A stretch of 27,284 bases of DNA, taken from contig JAVBNW010000021.1 of assembly GCA_031551255.1 (NCBI GenBank), positions 1 to 27,284 of the forward strand, read 5' to 3'. This document shows positions 9,044 through 15,051 of the stretch, one piece after another. The first letter of the stretch is position 1; each line of letters opens with the position of its first letter. The DNA is from JAVBNW01 sp031551255 (GTDB taxonomy: Bacteria > Bacillota > Clostridia > Christensenellales > UBA1750). The translations under genes and the position numbers were made by a program. The notes beneath the pieces are model-generated. The model was given only the letters and a program-made list of their open reading frames with translations, did no database searches and was not told the DNA's origin.

Positions 9044-9180
9044 GCTCCGTGGAACCTCCTTTTCCAGAGAAACTGAGGTTTCTTTGGAATAGAAAGAACG
9101 AAAACCGCGCGCTCCGCCGATTTTTTCTACGTCGTTCCCCATCCTCAAAAGCGCCTCAGCGGGTTTCGAGGAAAAAGAGG
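9044..9180. repeat. Composite hairpin element 2 (REP/BIME- or MITE-like)
   Basis: The core spans 9055-9180. CCTCCTTTTCC at 9055-9065 and its near-complement at 9170-9180 (one mismatch) form the ends. The left hairpin is 9064-9073 pairing with 9078-9087, with tip CTGAGG (the complement of CCTCAG). The right hairpin is 9143-9150 pairing with 9164-9171 (one mismatch), with tip GCCTCAGCG. GAACGA and TCGTTC form the inner inverted repeat. Positions 9044-9065 match the complement of 12751-12772, the right end of element 3, at 19 of 22 bases. Confidence 0.7.
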
Positions 9181-9220
9181 GCGACGGGTACGCCGCGGCC
9201 CAGCTCCGTCGTCGCCCATT

Positions 9221-9248
9221 CTTTCAAAGCGCCTCAGCGGTTTGAAGG
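9221..9248 (+). repeat. Family hairpin with GCCTCAGCG tip
   Basis: CTTTCAAA (9221-9228) pairs with 9241-9248 (one G-T wobble), and the tip GCCTCAGCG lies at 9231-9239. It is followed by AGGAGGAGCGGCGG, the same tail as in element 1. Its flank TACAGGA (9249-9255) is complementary to TCCTGTA (9293-9299) next to the following hairpin, so the two probably form one larger fold. Confidence 0.6.
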
Positions 9249-9299
9249 TACAGGAGGAGCGGCGGAATGAATCGTGTGTCTCCTCCCCGTCGTCCTGTA

Positions 9300-9329
9300 T
9301 CTATAAAAGCGCCTCAGCGGTTTTGTGGA
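9300..9329 (+). repeat. Family hairpin with GCCTCAGCG tip
   Basis: Positions 9300-9308 pair with 9321-9329 (9 bp including two G-T wobbles), and the tip GCCTCAGCG lies at 9311-9319. It is followed by GGAAGAGGAGGAGCGACG, the conserved tail of the family. Confidence 0.6.
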
Positions 9330-9354
9330 AGAGGAGGAGCGACGAAGTGAACGA

Positions 9355-9378
9355 GCTTTCGTGCCGCAGCGCGGAAGC
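9355..9378 (+). repeat. Family hairpin with GCCGCAGCG tip
   Basis: Positions 9355-9364 pair with 9369-9378 (10 bp including two G-T wobbles) around a CGCA loop, within GCCGCAGCG at 9363-9371. It lies about 50 bp upstream of the coaE start, so it would be part of the coaE leader if transcription runs through from polA. Confidence 0.55.
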
Positions 9379-9425
9379 GAGCAATACGCAGTCCGCGACG
9401 ACGAGGAGAGGGGGGGATTTGTCGA

Positions 9426-10025
9426 ATGAAAAAAATCGGCGTTACCGGAGGGATCGCCTGTGGCAAGAGCGAGGCGATCGCCTTTTTGCGCTCACTCGGC
9501 GCCGCGGTTACCGATGCGGATATGCTATCCCGGGCGGCCACCGCCCCGGGCGGGGAGGCCCTGCCTGCCATCCGCGATGCCTTTGGCATGTCATACTTCG
9601 ACGATCAGGGTCGTTTGAATAGGAGAATGCTGGGCACGCTGGTATTCGCCGATGAGGCGGCGCGGCACAAGCTGGAAGGAATCGTTCACCCGATCGTTGA
9701 GGCGAGTATGCGGCGCGAACTTGCGGATTTTGAGCAGCAAGGCTTCAGGCTCGCATTCCTTGACATTCCACTTTTATACGAGGCGAAGCTCGAGGGAATG
9801 TGCGATGAGATATGGGTCGTCTCCGCGCCAAGGAAAGTGCAGCTTGCACGCATTGCCGCCCGGGATGGGCTTACGAGCGACGAGGCGGTCGCGCGCATCG
9901 ACAGCCAGATGCCCCTTATGCAAAAGGAAGCGCTGGCAGATCAGGTCATCGTAAACGACAGCACCTTGAACGCGTTCAGGACGCGTATCAAGGCGCTATA
10001 TGAAATAGCGCTTAGGAGCACCTAG
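9426..10025 (+). CDS. coaE: Dephospho-CoA kinase
   Basis: This 199-residue cytosolic kinase phosphorylates the 3'-hydroxyl of dephospho-CoA with ATP, the last step of coenzyme A synthesis. The Walker A motif GGIACGKS is at residues 8-15. The family segments VTDADMLSR, VHPIVEASMRREL, FLDIPLLYEA (substrate pocket and lid) and RIDSQMPLMQKEALADQVIVND are all present. Length fits the family (about 195-205). The ATG at 9426 has a G-rich GAGGGGGGG site upstream. The transglycosylase gene begins 12 bp after its stop, indicating an operon. The hairpin-repeat cluster separates it from polA. Confidence 0.96.
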   Translation: MKKIGVTGGIACGKSEAIAFLRSLGAAVTDADMLSRAATAPGGEALPAIRDAFGMSYFDDQGRLNRRMLGTLVFADEAARHKLEGIVHPIVEASMRRELADFEQQGFRLAFLDIPLLYEAKLEGMCDEIWVVSAPRKVQLARIAARDGLTSDEAVARIDSQMPLMQKEALADQVIVNDSTLNAFRTRIKALYEIALRST

Positions 10026-10037
10026 TGAGGAGGAACT

Positions 10038-10670
10038 ATGAGCATTCGCGCAAAGCACAGGGCAGCCGTCGTTTTAGCCATGTTTCTATTGCTCGTGATG
10101 ATCGCGGTTCTTTGGGCCTTTGTCTACCTGCCATGGGCAGAAAAGCGCAAATACCCGCTCCGCTATCCCGACGAAATACGCGTCGCAAGCGCCGAGTTTG
10201 ATCTTGATCCTTATCTGATCACCGCGCTGATACACAGGGAAAGTTCTTTTCGCGCCGAAGTCGTCAGTTCCGCCGGCGCGGTGGGCCTTATGCAGGTAAT
10301 GCCCGAAACCGGCGCCTGGATCGCGAAAAACTTAAACATAACGGATTACGACGAAAAAAAGCTCAGCGAACCTGCGTACAACACCAGGCTCGGCTGTTGG
10401 TATATTCGCTTTTTGATCGACCGCTACGATGGCCAGGTCGTCGAGGCGCTCACCGCCTACAACCAGGGTCACGGCACGGTGGACGGTTGGCTGGCCGACG
10501 ATTCTATCAGCTCGGACGGCAAATCCCTGCAAAAGGCCGAGGATGGCGCGACGCTCATAGGCCTTCCCGCCCATATCCGCGATGGGAAGGTATACGCTAG
10601 TCTCATCCTTGCGGCGCGCGCCAAATACGAAAAAATCTACCCAGACGCCTTTGCGCCGAAGGAGGACTAA
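10038..10670 (+). CDS. Membrane-anchored lytic transglycosylase (SLT domain)
   Basis: This 210-residue protein cleaves the MurNAc-GlcNAc bond of peptidoglycan. A basic N terminus and one membrane helix (residues 9-31) anchor it, and the catalytic domain should face outside. The SLT signature is complete: ALIHRESSF with catalytic Glu68, GAVGLMQVMPETG at 80-92 and LTAYNQGHG near 146. Length fits the Slt35/SleB-like short clostridial members that often follow coaE. The ATG at 10038 has AGGAGG 5 nt upstream. The next gene starts 2 bp after its stop. Confidence 0.94.
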   Translation: MSIRAKHRAAVVLAMFLLLVMIAVLWAFVYLPWAEKRKYPLRYPDEIRVASAEFDLDPYLITALIHRESSFRAEVVSSAGAVGLMQVMPETGAWIAKNLNITDYDEKKLSEPAYNTRLGCWYIRFLIDRYDGQVVEALTAYNQGHGTVDGWLADDSISSDGKSLQKAEDGATLIGLPAHIRDGKVYASLILAARAKYEKIYPDAFAPKED

Positions 10671-10672
10671 GT

Positions 10673-12562
10673 TTGTCCCGAAAACAAGGTTTGTTCCATA
10701 TGCGAATGGCTGATTTGAACCGCAAGGAGGGCGGAAAAACAGCTGCGCATATGAAAAACCACATTTTGGAAAAACAACTCGGTGTGCGCAAGGCCGCACG
10801 GCTTTGGGCCGCGGCGATTGCGCTTTGCGCGCTATGCGGCTGCGCGCGCGATGAAGGGCTCACCTGGTCGGCCATCTATTCACAACCACCGGCGAACGCT
10901 GCGGCAGTCATCGAGGCGGTTTCCGATCAGGATACACTTAGGGTCACTATGCCGGTGGCGAGCGGCGTGTGGGATCCTTCCGTCAACAAATCCCAGGCGA
11001 TGCGGGCGTTAATGGATCTGGTGTTTGAAACCCCCGTCCGCCTGGATTCCAGCTTGAAACCGCAGGATCAATTAGTCAGCTGGTCTCCCTCTCCCGACGG
11101 GGTCACCTGGACGTTTTCCGTGCGCGACGGCGTTTACTTTCACGACGGCACGCCGATGACGGCGTTCGACCTGGCAAAGTCTCTGGATCGCATTCTAACC
11201 GTAGGCGCGGACGGCCCCTACGGCTGGGTGCTTTCCGAACTGACCGCCTGGCACGCCCAGGACGACAGAACTCTCGTCGTCACCTCTGCGCGGGGCGGTT
11301 ACGCCACGCTGTATGCGATGGTTTTTCCGGTAATGAAGGCGCAAGGCGAAGGGTACCCCGTAGGGACAGGCCCTTATCAGCTTGCTCGCTATGAGCCCGG
11401 CGAATCCTTGGAACTAACCGCGCAGGACAGCTGGTGGCGCACGGCCCCGCGGCTTAGGACTGTTTATGCCCTCGCGCGCGAATCTGCGGAATCTGAACTG
11501 GGAACGTTCGCGCTGGGCGAAGTCGATCTCGCCCGCACCAAAGCCGTAAGCACTTCGCAATACCGCGAAGCCGGCGTCAGTACGACACAAGATTATATGA
11601 CCCAGGGCTATGACGCTCTATTTTTTAACTTTAATAGGCCTATGATGGCCGATGCCGCAATCCGCCTGGCGATCGCCCAATCCATCGACAGGCAGGATCT
11701 TATCGTAAACATCTACCAAAATCACGCCGTGGCGTGCGACGTGCCCGTCCCCCCCGACAGTTGGTTGCACGAAGTAAGGCTTTCAAGGCTTGAAAGAAAT
11801 GTGCCGGAGATTTGGAGTCGGCTGGAAAACGCTGGTTTTGTGGACGTGGACGGAGATGGCGTTTTTGATTTAAAGCCGGAGAAGTTTCGAAGCCCTCTGA
11901 GCAGTGCTACGGACGACGATGAGAGCCCGACCCCTTCCCCCACGCCCAGCCCCACTCCGTCGCCTTCTCCCTCTCCGGGCAGCACGGACGGGTTGTCTCC
12001 CCTGGACGCGCTGATTAGCGGCGCAATGACCGACCCCGCCCTCGTGGCCGCAAGGCTTGAGCCCCTGCGTCTGCTGACGAATTACGATAAGGATAACCCC
12101 GTCAGGCGCGACGCCGCGCTGCGCATCGCCGATCACTTGCGCGCCTCGGGCTTGCCGGTAGAAATCAAAGCCGTCGCCATCGCCGATCTTCCCGCGGCGA
12201 TCGAAGAGGGCGAATACGATATGGCGCTGTTGGGGTATCAGATTCCACTTTCGAACGACCTGCGTTTTATGCTTTCTTCGCGTTATGAAGGCGCGCAAAG
12301 CGGCTATTCCATTACGCATTATCAGGACGCAGGGCTTGACGACCTGCTGGATGCGATGTCCACGGCGAAAGATGAGGCCGCCTATCGGTTGGCCCTTCAC
12401 TCCATCGAAAACCATGTGCTCGATCAGATACCGTTTGTCGGCCTCTTTTTTCGCTTGGATACGCTGGCGACGAGGGCCAATCTCCATCTAAACGGTTCGA
12501 TCCGCGAAGAAAAGCCGTTCCGCGGCATCGAGGAATGGTACTTCACCATTCCGGCCCAATAA
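10673..12562 (+). CDS. Peptide-type ABC transporter substrate-binding lipoprotein (family 5)
   Basis: This is a 629-residue protein of the oligopeptide/nickel-binding family SBP_bac_5. The segments VFETPVRLDSSLKPQDQLVSW, WTFSVRDGVYFHDGTPMTA, GTGPYQLARYEPGESLEL and ALFFNFNRPMMADAAIRLAI are typical of the family. A signal segment ends in LCGC, with lipidation expected at Cys57. A TTG start at 10673 has GGAGG at 7-nt spacing. An ATG at 10751 (residue 27) gives a more usual signal-peptide length but has a poor ribosome binding site, so the start is uncertain. A Pro/Ser/Thr linker (about residues 417-434) interrupts the domain after DVDGDGVFDL. No permease or ATPase gene is nearby, so it must use distant partners or act as a sensor. 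Confidence 0.9.
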   Translation: MSRKQGLFHMRMADLNRKEGGKTAAHMKNHILEKQLGVRKAARLWAAAIALCALCGCARDEGLTWSAIYSQPPANAAAVIEAVSDQDTLRVTMPVASGVWDPSVNKSQAMRALMDLVFETPVRLDSSLKPQDQLVSWSPSPDGVTWTFSVRDGVYFHDGTPMTAFDLAKSLDRILTVGADGPYGWVLSELTAWHAQDDRTLVVTSARGGYATLYAMVFPVMKAQGEGYPVGTGPYQLARYEPGESLELTAQDSWWRTAPRLRTVYALARESAESELGTFALGEVDLARTKAVSTSQYREAGVSTTQDYMTQGYDALFFNFNRPMMADAAIRLAIAQSIDRQDLIVNIYQNHAVACDVPVPPDSWLHEVRLSRLERNVPEIWSRLENAGFVDVDGDGVFDLKPEKFRSPLSSATDDDESPTPSPTPSPTPSPSPSPGSTDGLSPLDALISGAMTDPALVAARLEPLRLLTNYDKDNPVRRDAALRIADHLRASGLPVEIKAVAIADLPAAIEEGEYDMALLGYQIPLSNDLRFMLSSRYEGAQSGYSITHYQDAGLDDLLDAMSTAKDEAAYRLALHSIENHVLDQIPFVGLFFRLDTLATRANLHLNGSIREEKPFRGIEEWYFTIPAQ

Positions 12563-12586
12563 TCTCGTCGGTTTGCGCTTCGCTGT

Positions 12587-12618
12587 ATCGCCCATGACGC
12601 TGCGGTGTCATGGGCGAT
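12587..12618 (-). repeat. Perfect 12-bp hairpin of the same family, just after the binding-protein gene
   Basis: Positions 12587-12598 pair perfectly with 12607-12618. The 8-nt loop GCTGCGGT is the complement of ACCGCAGC and so carries the family core CCGCAG in inverted orientation. It lies 24 bp past the stop codon at 12562. No T-tract follows, so it is not a standard intrinsic terminator, but it could shield the mRNA end. Confidence 0.65.
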
Positions 12619-12633
12619 TGCCGCTACGTGAAA

Positions 12634-12761
12634 CCTCCTCTTCCCATAAGATGCTGAGGCGTCTTATGGGAATAAGAAGAACGAAGAACGTGAACTCCGT
12701 GCCTTCCTCGTCGTTCTTCTCACTCCTCAAAACCGCCGCAGCGATTTTGAGGAAGAGGAGG
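12634..12761. repeat. Composite hairpin element 3 (REP/BIME- or MITE-like, 128 bp)
   Basis: The ends are a perfect 11-bp inverted repeat: CCTCCTCTTCC at 12634-12644 and its complement at 12751-12761. The left hairpin is 12641-12651 pairing perfectly with 12662-12672, with tip TGCTGAGGCG. The right hairpin is 12724-12732 pairing perfectly with 12745-12753, with tip GCCGCAGCG. The inner inverted repeat is perfect over 10 bp (AGAAGAACGA at 12675-12684, complement at 12711-12720). This is the best-preserved copy in the window. Confidence 0.75.
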
Positions 12762-12774
12762 GGCCACGGAGCAT

Positions 12775-12809
12775 AAAAAATCCCACCATACCGCAGTTTG
12801 GTGGGATTT
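12775..12809 (-). terminator. Intrinsic terminator downstream of rubrerythrin
   Basis: On the minus strand a perfect 10-bp stem (12800-12809 pairing with 12778-12787) with a 12-nt loop runs into TTTTTT (12775-12780). This is a textbook intrinsic terminator for the rubrerythrin transcript. Its loop contains CCGCAG at 12791-12796 on the plus strand, the same core found in the nearby repeat hairpins. Confidence 0.75.
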
Positions 12810-12857
12810 CAGAACGCAGTGCGCCCCGACGAGGAGCGACATGTAGCCCGCGACGAC

Positions 12858-12885
12858 GAAGAGATGCCCACGCGAGCATCTCTTC
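12858..12885. repeat. Perfect 10-bp inverted repeat downstream of rubrerythrin
   Basis: GAAGAGATGC (12858-12867) and its complement (12876-12885) flank an 8-nt loop without the CC(G/T)CAG core. The preceding CGACGACGAAGAG tract resembles the tails of the repeat family. No T-tract follows it on either strand. Confidence 0.5.
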
Positions 12886-12911
12886 CACAAGCCTATAAGT
12901 TTTGTAAAAAC

Positions 12912-13466
12912 TTAGAAATATCTTTTGAGCAGGCCTGCAAACGCCTTGCCGTGGCGCGCCTCGTCCTTGCACATCTCGTGCACGGTGTCGTGAATCGCAT
13001 CGTAGCCGAGTTCTTTCGCACGCTTGGCGATCTCCAGCTTGCCCGCAGTCGCACCGTGTTCGGCCTCGACGCGCAGCTGAAGGTTCATCTTCGTGTCGGC
13101 ATTGACCACTTCACCCAATAGCTCCGCAAACTTCGCGGCGTGTTCGGCCTCTTCCCAAGCAATGCGCTTGTACGCTTCGGCAACTTCGGGCAGGCCGTCA
13201 CGGTCGGCCTGGCGGCTCATCGCCAGATACATGCCTACCTCGGTGCACTCGCCCTGGAAGTTGGCACGTAGGCCTTCTACAACCGTAGCATCTAGTCCCT
13301 TGGCGACGCCGATGCGGTGCTCGTCGGCATAGGCCTTGGCGCCATCCGCGCCACTCTCTTCCTTCAGGTAGAATTTATCCGCAGGCGCGCCGCACTGCGG
13401 GCAGCGCTCGGGAGGAGTATCGCCGGTGTGTACATAGCCGCAGATTTCGCATACCCATTTCTTCAT
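12912..13466 (-). CDS. Reverse rubrerythrin (N-terminal rubredoxin-like domain plus diiron domain)
   Basis: This 184-residue cytosolic protein of anaerobes reduces hydrogen peroxide or oxygen. The rubredoxin-like iron site comes first, with Cys6-x2-Cys9 and Cys22-x2-Cys25. A ferritin-like four-helix domain follows, with diiron ligands in GECTEVGMY (Glu73, Glu76), EEAEHAAKF (Glu106, His109), EAEHGA (Glu134-His137) and DEARHGKAF (Glu169, His172). The domain order is the reverse of classical rubrerythrin and matches the clostridial 'reverse rubrerythrin' type. The ATG at 13466 follows AAGGAGAG. An intrinsic terminator follows, so it is monocistronic. The upstream AT-rich palindromic region suggests peroxide- or iron-dependent control, which is inference. 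Confidence 0.94.
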   Translation of the reverse strand: MKKWVCEICGYVHTGDTPPERCPQCGAPADKFYLKEESGADGAKAYADEHRIGVAKGLDATVVEGLRANFQGECTEVGMYLAMSRQADRDGLPEVAEAYKRIAWEEAEHAAKFAELLGEVVNADTKMNLQLRVEAEHGATAGKLEIAKRAKELGYDAIHDTVHEMCKDEARHGKAFAGLLKRYF

Positions 13467-13515
13467 TGATCTTCTCTCCTTCATGTATGATATACTAGCT
13501 GTGCCGCCGCGCGGC

Positions 13516-13545
13516 ATCGTTATTCGTAACGATTATTATTATAAA
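13516..13545. promoter_or_regulatory. Palindrome and Fur/PerR-like AT-rich tract between rubrerythrin and GNAT genes
   Basis: ATCGTTA (13516-13522) and TAACGAT (13527-13533) form a perfect 7-bp inverted repeat, followed at once by TTATTATTATAA (13533-13544). On the minus strand the latter begins TTATAAT, a perfect half of the PerR-type TTATAATnATTATAA box; the other half is poor. TATAAA at 13540-13545 could be the -10 of the GNAT gene. A peroxide- or metal-responsive operator is a reasonable hypothesis given the rubrerythrin gene. Confidence 0.4.
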
Positions 13546-13568
13546 CTAAGGTGAGAGAAAAGTAAAGC

Positions 13569-14075
13569 ATGATCAGAATTTTTCAGGCAGAAAATTTTCA
13601 CCTGCCCGCGCTGATGGAATTGTATAGGGAGGCCATGCTGTCCCTGCATGCACAGGGCGTCGATCAATGGGATGATGAGTATCCGTTCGGCGCGCTGCCC
13701 GAAGACATCCTAAGGGGCGAGCTCTTCATTGCCGCGCAGGATGACGGCTTGCCTTTGGCCGCCATCGTGCTGAATGACCGGTGCGAACCATGGCACAAAG
13801 GCCTGCCGTGGACGCAAGACGACGCGCTATATGTGCATCGGCTGGCAGTTCACCCCCGCCGGCAGGGCAGCGGCCTCGCACGGACGATGATGGGATGGGC
13901 GCATGCCTATGCCGCCGAGCGGGGCATCGAGTGGGTGCACCTGGATACGAACCGCAAAAACATCCGGGCGATGCGCTTGTACGAGGGGTTGGGGTATTCG
14001 TTCGTCGCCGACATCCAAGAAGGCGATGAGAATGTATATGCGTGTATGGAGCGTCCCGCAAAGGATGCTTTTTAG
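13569..14075 (+). CDS. GNAT-family N-acetyltransferase
   Basis: This 168-residue protein transfers an acetyl group from acetyl-CoA to an unidentified amine. Motif A is clear: YVHRLAVHPRRQGSGLA, where the RRQGSG turn binds the CoA pyrophosphate. Motif B follows, with NIRAMRLYEGLGYSFVADI. The N-terminal half carries LMELYREAMLSLHAQGVDQWDDEYP, a pattern seen in GNATs near phosphinothricin- or small-molecule acetylators. The ribosome binding site AAGGTGAG is about 14 nt away, so translation may be weak. It is divergent from rubrerythrin and shares its control region. Confidence 0.9.
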   Translation: MIRIFQAENFHLPALMELYREAMLSLHAQGVDQWDDEYPFGALPEDILRGELFIAAQDDGLPLAAIVLNDRCEPWHKGLPWTQDDALYVHRLAVHPRRQGSGLARTMMGWAHAYAAERGIEWVHLDTNRKNIRAMRLYEGLGYSFVADIQEGDENVYACMERPAKDAF

Positions 14076-14123
14076 CCGTATCCTTCATAATTAGCGACAC
14101 CTTAACCAAAGTACATGGCACAG

Positions 14124-14864
14124 CTAGAAAAAAGGATCTGCGGGCTTATTGTTGTTCGCATGTTTTTCCGTTAAAATAGGGGGTCTCGCGATCGGGATCA
14201 AGCTATTTTGAAGTGAAATGATTTTTTCCCGCCAAAGCTCACGGCAGTCCTGCTTTCTTGCCGGGATATCCATAGGCTCTCCAAATACGATTCTCGTTGG
14301 ATGGCGAAAATTGGGCTGCTCGACATAGACGGGCAAAACCGGGGTGTCCGATTTAGTCGACAGCGCAAAAACCCCGGATTGGACTCTTTCGATGCTGTTT
14401 CTATTGATATCGGAGATGGTTCCCTGCGGAAAAATGAGGACATGCCTTGCCTGTGAAGGAGAACGCAGGTATTGTATCAGTGCAACCAATGCCCTTGCCT
14501 GGTTGACCTTCGAATCTCTATCGATACCGATCAAATCATAATGTATACTTAAAAACTCCATAAGCTTCGCGTTTTCGACCCATGCAATTTTCGACATGAT
14601 CTTGATGTCTTTATGAACCAGTCCCAGTATAAGCGCATCAAAATCGCTCACATGATTGGGAGCCAAGATATAGCCGCGCTCATCCAAGTCCGGAAAATTA
14701 CAGTATTCAATATGGAACAACTTCTCGAATCCTTCTTTGAGCTGCCTTCTGTTCGTGATATCTACGCCCATGTCCGTCAACATCTTAATAAGCTCGCTCA
14801 AGTATTCAACGATCTTCGCGCTATCAAAACTATATGTCTTCCATGCGTCCTGCGAAAAACTCAT
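14124..14864 (-). CDS. PlsC-like 1-acyl-glycerol-3-phosphate acyltransferase
   Basis: This 246-residue protein belongs to the glycerolipid acyltransferase family that makes phosphatidic acid for membrane lipids. The catalytic NHVSDFD (His71-x4-Asp76) is intact. The FPQGT block at 145-149 corresponds to the usual FPEGT, with Gln in place of Glu. IGIDRDS and VLPVYVEQP match further blocks. The first 60 residues form an unusual soluble N-terminal extension (FSQDAWKTYSFDSAKIVEYLSELIKML), and no strong membrane helix is seen. The ATG at 14864 has GGAGG at 8-nt spacing; the frame stays open upstream across the promoter and is not used. Base composition is lower in GC than in most neighbours. It has its own extended -10 promoter. 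Confidence 0.88.
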   Translation of the reverse strand: MSFSQDAWKTYSFDSAKIVEYLSELIKMLTDMGVDITNRRQLKEGFEKLFHIEYCNFPDLDERGYILAPNHVSDFDALILGLVHKDIKIMSKIAWVENAKLMEFLSIHYDLIGIDRDSKVNQARALVALIQYLRSPSQARHVLIFPQGTISDINRNSIERVQSGVFALSTKSDTPVLPVYVEQPNFRHPTRIVFGEPMDIPARKQDCRELWREKIISLQNSLIPIARPPILTEKHANNNKPADPFF

Positions 14865-14910
14865 ATCTTGTTCCTCCCAATCCCGGCAATATCGTATCTT
14901 CTCCGCGCTC

Positions 14911-14919
14911 ATTATACCA
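14911..14919 (-). promoter_or_regulatory. Extended -10 promoter of the acyltransferase gene
   Basis: TGGTATAAT on the minus strand, the same nonamer as at the gnd promoter, lies about 47 bp upstream of the ATG at 14864. The -35 region is AT-rich (TATATA) and not a consensus match. Confidence 0.6.
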
Positions 14920-14962
14920 TCGTGGGGCGCACATATATACCGGTTTTCGGCGGCGAACATGG

Positions 14963-14987
14963 AAAAGGAGCGGCGATGCGCCACTCC
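14963..14987 (-). terminator. Intrinsic terminator of the FliD-like gene
   Basis: On the minus strand a 9-bp stem (14979-14987 pairing with 14967-14975, one G-T wobble) with loop CAT is followed by TTTT. It lies about 65 bp past the stop of the FliD-like gene and just before the acyltransferase promoter, so the two are separate transcripts. Confidence 0.65.
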
Positions 14988-15051
14988 CTTTGTATACCTT
15001 AATATCTCTTTGGAAAGGAAAAATCCGTTGCCGCTCTTTGCTTAGCGCGCC

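Larger units (their letters stand above)
8857..9425. other. 569-bp polA-coaE intergenic region, filled by the hairpin family
   Basis: No credible gene is present. Two composite elements, three further hairpins and low-complexity GAGGAG/CGACG tracts occupy nearly the whole gap. In-frame stretches here have repeat-derived composition and no coding signature. No promoter for coaE is evident. Confidence 0.7.
12563..12911. other. 349-bp intergenic region with hairpin elements and a terminator
   Basis: No gene is supported. The region holds the perfect 12-bp hairpin, composite element 3, the rubrerythrin terminator, a further 10-bp hairpin (12858-12885) and a short AT-rich inverted repeat (TAAGTTTT at 12896-12903 with its complement at 12907-12914). 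Confidence 0.7.

Noticed and set aside
8819..9270. Short plus-strand frames between polA and coaE
   Set aside because: Their translations are made of the hairpin repeats (repeated KAPQ and SVSR-like strings), so they are repeat by-products.
8857..9425. CRISPR array
   Set aside because: The repeats are variable, palindromic, in both orientations and irregularly spaced, with no constant repeat or uniform spacers and no cas genes.
12563..12911. tRNA or structured ncRNA gene
   Set aside because: Hairpins are present but no cloverleaf, TPsiC motif or CCA-like end is found; the hairpins are explained by the repeat family.
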